The notes below the pieces were generated by a model that was not told where the DNA came from, ran no database searches, and was given only the letters and a program-made list of their open reading frames with translations. The translations under genes and the position numbers were made by a program. A stretch of 6,340 nt of DNA from Bacillota bacterium (GTDB taxonomy: Bacteria; Bacillota; Clostridia; Oscillospirales; QAMX01), in the NCBI GenBank assembly GCA_029778935.1, contig JAKPBM010000310.1, positions 1 to 6,340 of the forward strand, written 5' to 3'. Positions 1 to 5,584 of this stretch are shown here, piece after piece; within the stretch, counting starts at the first letter, position 1, and each line of letters starts with the position of its first letter.

Positions 1-1307
1 TGACGGCCATGTTTATTATGAGCTGGCAGCTCACGCTGATGACGCTGATACTGATTCCCATTGTGCTGTTTGCCTTTGTGGTGCTGGATAAGCTGTATCA
101 CCGGCTGCACCACAAGAGCTGGGTGTTAAACGCCAGAATGTCCTCCATCGTAAGCGACAACATCAACGGCCAGCGGATTATCAAGGCTTTCTCCAAGGAA
201 GAGGAGGAAGCTGAGCGGTTCGGCAAAGTCAGCGGCCAGGTCATGCGGCAGCAAATCAAGGCCGACAGCACGACCTACACCGTGTACCCCCTGGTCTACT
301 ATGTGATTTATGCGGTCAACACGATGATCATCGCCATCGGCGGCATCATGGTGGTGCAGGGCAGGCTCACGCTGGGTACCCTGCTGACCTTCGCCATCTA
401 TTTGAACATGCTTCAGGGGCCGCTGGACTTTTTGTCCTGGGTGTCCAACTGGTGGGCCCGGTGCGTCGACTCGGCCCAGCGGATTTTTGAGATTATCGAC
501 ACGGAGCCGGACGTAAAGGAAAAGGAAAACCCCGTCATACTGCCTGAAATCAGGGGCGAAATCGAAATATCCGAGCTGGAGTTCGAGTATGAGCCGGCGC
601 GGCCGGTCATCAAGAAGCTGGATTTGAAGGTGGAAGCGGGGCAGATGCTGGGCATCGTCGGCAAAACCGGCGCCGGCAAAACCACGATTGCCAACCTCAT
701 CGCCCGGCTGTATGACGCCAAGGCCGGCTCTATCAAAATCGACGGCGTGGACGTAAGGGATTTGTCGCTGGCCCAGCTTCGGGCCAACATCGGCCTGGTT
801 TCCCAGGACATCTATCTGTTCATGGGCACCATCGCCGACAACATCCGCTACGCCAAGCCGGAGGCCACCATGGAAGAAGTCATCGCGGCGGCCAAAGCGG
901 CCAGCGCCCACGACTTCATCATGCGGCTGCCCGACGGGTATGAAACCCGCATCGGCGCCGGCGGGCAGGACCTCTCCGGCGGCGAGCGGCAGCGGCTTTC
1001 CATCGCCCGGACGATTATCCAAAACCCGAAGATTTTGATACTCGACGAAGCGACCGCCGCCATGGACACGGAGACGGAGCGGAACATCCAGGAAGCTCTC
1101 TCCCGCCTGCAAAAGGGCCGCACCACCCTGGCCATCGCCCACCGCCTGTCTACTTTGCGGGACGCGGACGTGCTGGCTGTCATCGAGGACGGCCAGGTGG
1201 TGGAGTTCGGCACCTATCTGGAGCTTATGCGCAAGAAGGGCAAGTACTTCAAGCTCTACCAGATTCAGGCGCAGGCCTTAAAATACGTCGGCATCGGCGG
1301 CGATTAA
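1..1307 (+). CDS. ABC exporter half-transporter, 5' end cut by window edge
   Basis: This is the C-terminal part of an ABC exporter subunit with a membrane domain fused to an ATPase domain (MsbA/LmrA-like half-transporter). The frame is open to the left edge, and the ATG at 9 lies inside the membrane domain (the ISWQLTL-type TM3/TM4 turn of the family), so the real start is upstream; roughly 150 or more residues are missing. Counting from that ATG, the remaining TM helices lie in about 1-30 and 90-145. The ATPase domain has Walker A GKTGAGKTT (218-226), Q-loop Q266, signature LSGGE (322-326), Walker B with D346 and catalytic E347, and switch H378. All key residues are intact, so it should hydrolyse ATP; the D-loop reads AAMD rather than the usual SALD. 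It ends 15 bp before the DUF1854 gene and aligns throughout with the second half-transporter downstream, which suggests a heterodimer. The substrate cannot be told from sequence. Confidence 0.93.
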   Translation, partial: TAMFIMSWQLTLMTLILIPIVLFAFVVLDKLYHRLHHKSWVLNARMSSIVSDNINGQRIIKAFSKEEEEAERFGKVSGQVMRQQIKADSTTYTVYPLVYYVIYAVNTMIIAIGGIMVVQGRLTLGTLLTFAIYLNMLQGPLDFLSWVSNWWARCVDSAQRIFEIIDTEPDVKEKENPVILPEIRGEIEISELEFEYEPARPVIKKLDLKVEAGQMLGIVGKTGAGKTTIANLIARLYDAKAGSIKIDGVDVRDLSLAQLRANIGLVSQDIYLFMGTIADNIRYAKPEATMEEVIAAAKAASAHDFIMRLPDGYETRIGAGGQDLSGGERQRLSIARTIIQNPKILILDEATAAMDTETERNIQEALSRLQKGRTTLAIAHRLSTLRDADVLAVIEDGQVVEFGTYLELMRKKGKYFKLYQIQAQALKYVGIGGD

Positions 1308-1308
1308 G

Positions 1309-1314
1309 AAAGGA
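1309..1314 (+). promoter_or_regulatory. ribosome binding site deciding the DUF1854 start
   Basis: AAAGGA begins 2 nt after the stop of the first ABC gene. It stands 8 nt from the ATG at 1323 but overlaps the ATG at 1314, so it favours the later start. Confidence 0.55.
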
Positions 1315-1322
1315 TGATTGGT

Positions 1323-1826
1323 ATGCAGGAGACAAATCTGGACATCGGGCTGTTGGACCCGGCCGTCCTTACCTTTTATATCAACCCGAAAGGCTTTCTG
1401 GCGCTGAAAAAGGGGGAGGAGGACATTAAGCGGGTGAAGCTTACCCGCGCCCTGCCCCTGACCGACCCGGACGCGTACATCGCCGTGTCCGACATGTCGG
1501 GCAAGGAAATCGGGATTATTCGCCACATCACGGAACTGCCCGAGGAGCAGCAGAAGCTTCTCCGCGGCGAGCTGTCCAAAACCTACTACTGCCCGACGAT
1601 TACGGAAGTGCTGTCCATCCGGGAAAAGCTCGGCTATTTTTACTTTGACGCGAAGGTGGACGGGAGCAAAAAAACCTTCGCGGTGAAAGATTTAAGCCGC
1701 AGCATCAAGCAGCAGGACGACGCCACCGTCTTCATCACCGACGTGGACGGCAACCGGTACGTCATCCGCAACTTCGCGGAAATCCACCCCGCCAGCCGCC
1801 GGAAGCTGGAGCCCTACCTCTACTAA
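1323..1826 (+). CDS. DUF1854 family protein, ABC-transporter associated
   Basis: A soluble protein of 167 residues with no signal peptide or membrane segment. I recognise the DUF1854 pattern: an early KLTRALPLTDP motif (39-49), a middle block with an ELSKTYYCP-like segment, and a late DVDGNRY motif (140-146) followed by a conserved SR. The family has no established biochemical function. It is known mainly as a companion of ABC transporters, including those annotated as associated with cyanophycin metabolism in proteobacteria. Here it sits between two half-transporter genes, which makes a cytosolic accessory or regulatory subunit of the exporter a reasonable inference. I chose the ATG at 1323 because AAAGGA at 1309-1314 lies 8 nt upstream; the in-frame ATG at 1314 overlaps that site and would have none. 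The start is moderately sure, the family assignment fairly sure. Confidence 0.85.
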   Translation: MQETNLDIGLLDPAVLTFYINPKGFLALKKGEEDIKRVKLTRALPLTDPDAYIAVSDMSGKEIGIIRHITELPEEQQKLLRGELSKTYYCPTITEVLSIREKLGYFYFDAKVDGSKKTFAVKDLSRSIKQQDDATVFITDVDGNRYVIRNFAEIHPASRRKLEPYLY

Positions 1827-1853
1827 CCAATGGCGGCGGGACAAACGGAAAAA

Positions 1854-1859
1854 GAGGTG
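1854..1859 (+). promoter_or_regulatory. ribosome binding site for a TTG start
   Basis: GAGGTG lies 6 nt before the in-frame TTG at 1866. The alternative ATG at 1830, 3 nt after the preceding stop, has no purine-rich site in front of it. This supports TTG initiation, although translational coupling from the DUF1854 stop could still allow the ATG. Confidence 0.6.
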
Positions 1860-1865
1860 AAAACC

Positions 1866-4085
1866 TTGACGGAAAATAATAATCAACTCGCCTTTGACCT
1901 CGACGGGCAAGGCCGGCCCTGCAAAGGCGTCATCGCCTTTGCAGGCGACGAGCTGGTCGTAAGCGAAAACGGGCGGGAAGTGCGCCGGGTAAGCCTGGCC
2001 GGGGGAAAAGAGCTGGTTCAGCGTACGGCCGTCGGCTGCGGCTGGCTGGAGCTGTCGCTGAAAGACCCGGCGGACGCCGAAAAGGCCCTGCCGGACAGCG
2101 AAAACATCTTCCTTTGCCGCTTTACCATGAGCGCGGTAGAAGAAGCGGCGGAGTTCTGCAAGGTGGTCAATTACTACCTGGAAACGGGGCATGCCGGCGA
2201 GATGCGCGTCGACACCGTGCGCACCTGCCCCAAGTGCGGCCGCACCATGGTGCAGGGCATCGACGTGTGTCTGTTCTGCGTCGACAAGTCATACGTGTTC
2301 CGCAGGGCGTTCAAGCTGATGAAGCCCTTCCTGCCGGCGGTGCTGTTTTCCACGGTGCTGATGATTGTTGCCAACGTGTTTTACATGCTCATGCCGGTGC
2401 TTAACCGGATGATGACCGACCAGTACCTGGCGCCGGCGCCGGACGCAAAGCCTATGTTCGCGCCGGTCAAGGGGATTCTGATTCTGTCGCTGCTGTTGAT
2501 TTTAGTGCGCGCCATAGGCGAAGTGCTGTACATCGCCAGCAACCGCATTTCCATCCGCGCCGGCACGAAGTTTTCCGACTACCTGCGCCGCATGGTGTAC
2601 GACAAGGTGCAGCAGCTGTCGCTGGCTTCCGTGTCGAAAAAGACCAGCGGCGACCTGATGAAGCGCATTACCAGCGACACGAACCAAATCCGGCAGTTTT
2701 TAATCGACCAGGGGCGGTATGCTTTAGACATGGCGGTGATGTTCGCCGTCATCCTGGTGATCCTGCTTCTGACCAACTGGAAGCTGACGCTGATGGTGTT
2801 TGTGCCGGTGCCGGCGGTGCTGTTTGTCATGAACCGGTACTGGACGCGGATCCGCGCCCGCTACGAAAAGCAGTGGCGCAGAGAGTCCCGGGCCAACTCC
2901 ATTCTGCATGACATCATCCGGGGTATCCGGGTGGTTAAGACCTTTGGCAACGAGGAGCGGGAAATCCAGAAGTACAGCAAGGCCAGCAAAGACCTTGCTA
3001 AAGTCTGCGTCGACAACGAGCGGTTCTGGGCGAAGACTTTCCCCGTGCTCGGGTTCTTTATGGGTATCGGCGAGTTTTTCGTGCTGATCTTCGGCGGGCG
3101 CATGGTAATTTTGGGCGAGATGACCCTGGGCGAGCTGGTGCAGTTTACGCTGTTTCTGGAGTATATCTACCAGCCCCTGCGCTGGATTGCTTCGCTGCCC
3201 CGCTGGCTGGCCAACGCCATGACGAGCCTTGTCAAGATTTACGAGGTGCTGGACGAGAAGGTGGAAATCGCCGACGCGGAGAACCCCAGGCCGCTGGAAA
3301 ACGTGACCGGCCGCATCACCTTCGAAAACGTGAGCTTCGGGTACAAGTCCTACGAGCCGGTGCTAAAGCACATCGATTTGGACATCGCCCCCGGCGAGAT
3401 GATCGGCCTGGTGGGCCACAGCGGCGCGGGCAAGTCGACGCTTATCAACCTTATTATGCGGCTGTACGACCCCAACAGCGGCCGCATCCTCGTCGACGGC
3501 ACGGACTTAAAGGACGTGACCCAGAAGGACCTGCACGATTCGATCGGCGTTGTGTTCCAGGAGACGTTCTTATTTGCCGGCAGCCTGTACGACAACATTG
3601 CCTACGCCAAGGAAGACGCCACGCGGGAAGAGGTCATCGCCGCGGCCAAGGCGGCCAACGCCCACGAGTTCATCATGCGCCTGCCCGACGGGTATAACAC
3701 CCAGATCGGCGAAAACGGCCATAATCTCTCCGGCGGCGAGCGGCAGCGGCTGGCAATTGCCCGGGCGATTCTGAAAAACCCGAAGATTCTGATATTAGAC
3801 GAAGCCACAAGCTCCTTGGACCCCGAAACGGAGGAGAAAATCCAGGAGGCGTTGAGCCGGCTCGTCAAGAACCGCACCACCATCGCCATCGCCCACCGCC
3901 TGGCCACCCTGCGCCATGCCAACCGGCTCATTGTACTGGAAAAGGGCGAAGTGGCCGAGATAGGCTCTCACAACGAGCTGATGGAGAAGAAGGGCATCTA
4001 CTACCGCCTGGTCATGGCCCAGCGGCAGACGGCCAAGCTCAGAGACGAAGTCGCCGCCGGCGTGACCTCCGCGGCAGGCAAGTAG
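1866..4085 (+). CDS. ABC exporter half-transporter with N-terminal PH-like and zinc-ribbon extension
   Basis: A 739-residue half-transporter, well above the roughly 580-600 usual for the family. Residues about 5-110 look like a bacterial PH-like beta fold (short hydrophobic strands, a G-x-G turn, a terminal helix); this is an inference. A zinc ribbon follows, with CPKC at 121-124 and CLFC at 135-138. Six membrane helices lie near 155-178, 203-225, 289-305, 307-323, 392-415 and 424-440. The ATPase domain has Walker A GHSGAGKST (517-525), Q565, LSGGE (621-625), D645/E646 and H677, all canonical. It probably pairs with the first half-transporter. The extension precedes the first helix, so it should face the cytoplasm, where it could bind the DUF1854 protein, lipid or substrate. 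I prefer the TTG start because of its ribosome binding site; the ATG at 1830 would add 12 residues. NCBI-style names linking such proteins to cyanophycin metabolism may apply, but nothing here shows that substrate. Confidence 0.93.
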   Translation: MTENNNQLAFDLDGQGRPCKGVIAFAGDELVVSENGREVRRVSLAGGKELVQRTAVGCGWLELSLKDPADAEKALPDSENIFLCRFTMSAVEEAAEFCKVVNYYLETGHAGEMRVDTVRTCPKCGRTMVQGIDVCLFCVDKSYVFRRAFKLMKPFLPAVLFSTVLMIVANVFYMLMPVLNRMMTDQYLAPAPDAKPMFAPVKGILILSLLLILVRAIGEVLYIASNRISIRAGTKFSDYLRRMVYDKVQQLSLASVSKKTSGDLMKRITSDTNQIRQFLIDQGRYALDMAVMFAVILVILLLTNWKLTLMVFVPVPAVLFVMNRYWTRIRARYEKQWRRESRANSILHDIIRGIRVVKTFGNEEREIQKYSKASKDLAKVCVDNERFWAKTFPVLGFFMGIGEFFVLIFGGRMVILGEMTLGELVQFTLFLEYIYQPLRWIASLPRWLANAMTSLVKIYEVLDEKVEIADAENPRPLENVTGRITFENVSFGYKSYEPVLKHIDLDIAPGEMIGLVGHSGAGKSTLINLIMRLYDPNSGRILVDGTDLKDVTQKDLHDSIGVVFQETFLFAGSLYDNIAYAKEDATREEVIAAAKAANAHEFIMRLPDGYNTQIGENGHNLSGGERQRLAIARAILKNPKILILDEATSSLDPETEEKIQEALSRLVKNRTTIAIAHRLATLRHANRLIVLEKGEVAEIGSHNELMEKKGIYYRLVMAQRQTAKLRDEVAAGVTSAAGK

Positions 4086-4114
4086 CAAGGTGCTCTCCCT
4101 GCTGATACAGGTTT

Positions 4115-4120
4115 AGGAGG
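4115..4120 (+). promoter_or_regulatory. consensus ribosome binding site for the 45-residue ORF
   Basis: A perfect AGGAGG stands 8 nt before the ATG at 4129. It is the best SD in this operon and the main reason for calling the small gene. Confidence 0.75.
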
Positions 4121-4128
4121 ATAGACAA

Positions 4129-4266
4129 ATGGGTAAAAGAAAGTGGAAACTGCCCCGCGCCCTGGATGTGACTCTCCAGGTGCTGGTTGTTGTCGCCGCG
4201 CTGCTTGCCTTGCGCAAGGGGTTGATCGAGTATTTACGGATGCTCGTGAAGAAAGGCTATATTTAG
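4129..4266 (+). CDS. small single-helix membrane protein, 45 residues
   Basis: This short gene lies 43 bp after the second half-transporter and 26 bp before the operon terminator. The product starts MGKRKWKLPR, then has one hydrophobic stretch (about residues 11-28, rich in V, A and L), then RKG and a basic C-terminus ending KKGYI. Charge at both ends and one helix fit a small inner-membrane protein. The perfect SD and the position inside the transcript support real translation. I do not recognise a family. Small one-helix proteins are known to attach to and tune transporters, so a role as an accessory of the ABC exporter is a plausible inference, not shown. A chance ORF is possible but unlikely given the SD, spacing and hydrophobic pattern. 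Confidence 0.7.
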   Translation: MGKRKWKLPRALDVTLQVLVVVAALLALRKGLIEYLRMLVKKGYI

Positions 4267-4292
4267 GTCAAAATCTTCCTACCTATAAAAAG

Positions 4293-4327
4293 CGGCCCGG
4301 CCGAAATTTTCGGCCGGTCCGTTTTTT
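4293..4327 (+). terminator. intrinsic terminator of the ABC/DUF1854 operon
   Basis: Arms 4293-4304 and 4310-4321 pair over 12 positions with one C/T mismatch (4296/4318) and a 5-nt loop, followed by six T (4322-4327). On the minus strand the same hairpin is followed, after one base, by five T (complement of 4287-4291), so it may also stop transcripts arriving from ridA. Confidence 0.92.
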
Positions 4328-4543
4328 GCACTGATTCATCTTGCGAGAACCTGGGGAGAACGCGCAAAGTCCGATGTTATGCCGCCGTAAGTGGAGCCAG
4401 CCTCCGGCAGAAAGATGGCGGCAGGTTCCGGGCCGGCGGAAAGCAGGCGGCAAACCGGGTATGGGGCGGGGACAGACTTGGACGCCGACGCTTCGCAGAA
4501 ACCAAACGGGGTTTATAGGATGCGCGTTCCTGATGGAAATCGA
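4328..4543. other. GC-rich gap between convergent genes, no convincing gene
   Basis: Open frames here on the plus strand have no ribosome binding site and give arginine- and proline-rich products without recognisable motifs. Some potential pairing exists: 4380-4386 with 4417-4423 (TGCCGCC/GGCGGCA), 4347-4351 with 4424-4428 (GAACC/GGTTC), and a small hairpin 4393-4396/4402-4405 inside. I cannot match this to a known RNA family, and GC-rich DNA gives such pairings easily. Confidence 0.5.
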
Positions 4544-4553
4544 CCCCGTTTGG
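4502..4553 (-). terminator. inverted repeat after ridA, possible weak terminator
   Basis: The arms CCAAACGGGGT (4502-4512) and its exact complement (4543-4553) form an 11-bp perfect stem with a 30-nt loop, ending 4 bp beyond the ridA stop. In the ridA direction only TTTCT follows, and the loop is long, so it would be a poor intrinsic terminator. It may instead protect the mRNA 3' end or be a dispersed repeat copy. The loop holds a 4-bp AGGA/TCCT pair. Confidence 0.45.
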
Positions 4554-4557
4554 CCGT

Positions 4558-4938
4558 CTACAAAACGGCGACGGCTTCGATTTCCACCTTAGCGTCTTTA
4601 GGCAGACGGGCCACTTCCACGCAGGCGCGGGCGGGGAAGGGCGCTTTGAAAAAGGAAGCGTAGACTTCGTTCATGGCGGCAAAGTCGGCCATGTCCTTTA
4701 AAAACACGGTTGTTTTGACCACGTGGGAAAAATCCGCCCCGGCGGAAGCCAAAACGGCCGCAAGGTTTGCAAGGGCCTGTTTCGTCTGCTCTTGGATGCC
4801 GTCGGGCATGGTGTTTGTGACGGGGTCAACGGGCAGCTGGCCGGAAAGAAAAATAAGTTTCTGCCCCGACGCGGCAATGCCCTGGGAATAGGGGCCGATG
4901 GCGGCGGGGGCGTTTGGCGTTTGCAGGCTTTGCTTCAT
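4558..4938 (-). CDS. ridA: RidA (YjgF/YER057c/UK114) enamine/imine deaminase
   Basis: A full-length RidA of 126 residues, the normal size. These cytosolic homotrimers hydrolyse reactive 2-aminoacrylate and related enamine/imine intermediates made by PLP enzymes such as threonine/serine dehydratase, releasing a keto acid and ammonia and protecting PLP enzymes. Signature residues are present: Y17 in the GPYSQG motif, R104 in the PARACVEVARLP block, and E119 in VEIEAVAV, matching the active-site Tyr, Arg and Glu of the RidA subgroup. The start at 4938 is set by AGGAGG (complement of 4945-4950) 6 nt upstream and by the family N-terminus; an upstream in-frame ATG at 5010 would add 24 unrelated residues and lies within the promoter -10. 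It is a single-gene unit transcribed away from the cold-shock gene. Confidence 0.96.
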   Translation of the reverse strand: MKQSLQTPNAPAAIGPYSQGIAASGQKLIFLSGQLPVDPVTNTMPDGIQEQTKQALANLAAVLASAGADFSHVVKTTVFLKDMADFAAMNEVYASFFKAPFPARACVEVARLPKDAKVEIEAVAVL

Positions 4939-5000
4939 ACATTTCCTCCTTTTTCCTTCTTTAGAAAAATATAACGGCATAGTTTCCGAATTTTCTGAAA

Positions 5001-5029
5001 AGAATAGCACAGGGAAAAACCAAAGTCAA
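5001..5029 (-). promoter_or_regulatory. sigma-A type promoter of ridA
   Basis: Read on the minus strand: -35 TTGACT (5029-5024), a 17-bp spacer, and -10 TATTCT (5006-5001). Transcription would start near 4994, giving a leader of about 55 nt that contains the SD. This is seen directly as a near-consensus match, not measured. Confidence 0.8.
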
Positions 5030-5068
5030 GATTTGCAGAAAAAAGAATATGGATTTCGAAACAAATGC

Positions 5069-5097
5069 TTGACAAACAAGTGCCAGTCTGTTATGAT
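5069..5097 (+). promoter_or_regulatory. sigma-A type promoter of the cold-shock gene
   Basis: A perfect -35 TTGACA (5069-5074), a 17-bp spacer, and -10 TATGAT (5092-5097, one mismatch). Start is expected near 5104, about 118 nt before the ATG. The A/T-rich tract upstream (5031-5066) could act as an UP element and lies between this promoter and the divergent ridA promoter. Confidence 0.88.
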
Positions 5098-5127
5098 TAG
5101 GGTGAACTGAATAATGTAACAAATCGG

Positions 5128-5188
5128 ACTCGCATGCTTGTATAAGTCATTGTTCGTTTGATGAGTTATAGAAGCATGCGAGTTTTTT
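5128..5188 (+). promoter_or_regulatory. terminator-like hairpin in the cold-shock gene leader
   Basis: Bases 5128-5139 pair perfectly with 5172-5183 (12 bp, core CTCGCATGC), and six T follow (5183-5188, the first also in the stem). The intervening sequence continues the helix: 5141-5145 with 5166-5170, then 5147-5150 with 5161-5164, separated by G/G mismatches, with a small apical loop. It lies between the promoter and the SD of the cold-shock gene, so it could end transcription early (attenuator or short RNA of about 85 nt) or act as a temperature-sensitive leader element. The shape is seen; the role is inferred. Confidence 0.72.
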
Positions 5189-5221
5189 AGTTGCAGCAGT
5201 ATTTTGTTTGGAGGTACTACC

Positions 5222-5437
5222 ATGAACACAGGAACAGTCAAATGGTTCAACGCGGAGAAAGGCTACGGCTTTATCTCGAACGACAACGGCGGCGAGGATG
5301 TTTTCGTACACTTCTCCGCGATCCAGGTCGATGGCTACAAGACTCTGGCCGAAGGGCAGAGAGTTTCCTTCGACGTTGAGGCCGACCCCAGAGGCGGCGG
5401 CAAACTGCGCGCGGCGAACGTCAAGCCCATTGCGTAA
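5222..5437 (+). CDS. cold-shock domain protein (CspA family)
   Basis: A 71-residue single cold-shock domain, a cytosolic OB-fold that binds single-stranded RNA and DNA and usually works as an RNA chaperone preventing mRNA secondary structure. The family start [10 protein letters not shown] is followed by RNP1 KGYGFI (13-18) and RNP2 DVFVHFSAI (26-34), with the aromatic nucleic-acid-binding residues W8, F9, Y15, F17, F28, H30 and F31 all present. The ATG at 5222 has GGAGG (5210-5214) 7 nt upstream. It has its own strong promoter, a structured leader and its own terminator, so it is monocistronic; leader control would fit the family, in which 5' leaders often regulate expression. The exact paralogue name (cspA, cspB, cspD) cannot be assigned from sequence alone. 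Confidence 0.97.
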   Translation: MNTGTVKWFNAEKGYGFISNDNGGEDVFVHFSAIQVDGYKTLAEGQRVSFDVEADPRGGGKLRAANVKPIA

Positions 5438-5453
5438 GAACTGTTGAGTTCCG

Positions 5454-5491
5454 AAAGGCACAGTGCAAAACACTGTGCCTTTTGCTTTTTT
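5454..5491 (+). terminator. intrinsic terminator of the cold-shock gene
   Basis: A stem of 12 bp (5454-5465 with 5471-5482, core AGGCACAGTG), loop CAAAA, then TTGCTTTTTT. This is a strong, compact terminator 16 bp after the stop. Confidence 0.93.
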
Positions 5492-5525
5492 GGAAAAGGC
5501 ATGGATGGTAAATTCAGTAAAAATG

Positions 5526-5534
5526 TGGTAGAAT
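5526..5534 (+). promoter_or_regulatory. possible extended -10 promoter for gtrA-like gene
   Basis: TGG followed by TAGAAT (5529-5534) resembles an extended -10. The -35 region about 17 bp upstream is poor (TGGTAA). It sits between the cold-shock terminator and the gtrA-like gene, where a promoter is expected. Confidence 0.4.
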
Positions 5535-5584
5535 ACCCAGTAGACGCTATTTCCTCCCGTCGTTCCGCGGGGAAAGGGGCCGTT

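Noticed and set aside
126..1142. Long minus-strand open frame opposite the first ABC gene
   Set aside because: It lies wholly against the conserved ABC gene, has no ribosome binding site or recognised motif, and its length follows from GC-rich codons. The same applies to minus-strand frames at 413-811, 1692-2192, 3602-3931 and 5335-5985.
4084..4104. Small hairpin between the second ABC gene and the 45-residue ORF
   Set aside because: Seven pairs with one mismatch and no T tract; too weak to call a terminator.
1..4266. Naming the operon as a cyanophycin export system
   Set aside because: Only the DUF1854/ABC pairing is shared with those loci; no cyanophycin synthetase or cyanophycinase is in the window.
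4370..4470. Cobalamin-type riboswitch fragment (GTAAGTGG and GCCAGCC-like words)
   Set aside because: The core box with GTCAGGAGACC is absent, order and spacing do not fit, and no transport or B12 gene follows. Word matches in GC-rich DNA are weak evidence.
4341..4663. Two overlapping plus-strand open frames in the gap after the operon (4341-4592 and 4391-4663)
   Set aside because: No SD, low-complexity basic composition, no known motif, and both run into the 3' end of ridA on the other strand.
4939..5010. Longer N-terminus for ridA (24 extra residues)
   Set aside because: The extension overlaps the -10 box and leader, is not like the family, and the ATG at 4938 has a perfect SD.
5444..5584. 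Upstream TTG start for the gtrA-like protein
   Set aside because: It would code through the cold-shock terminator hairpin and has no SD; the first 47 residues do not resemble GtrA proteins.
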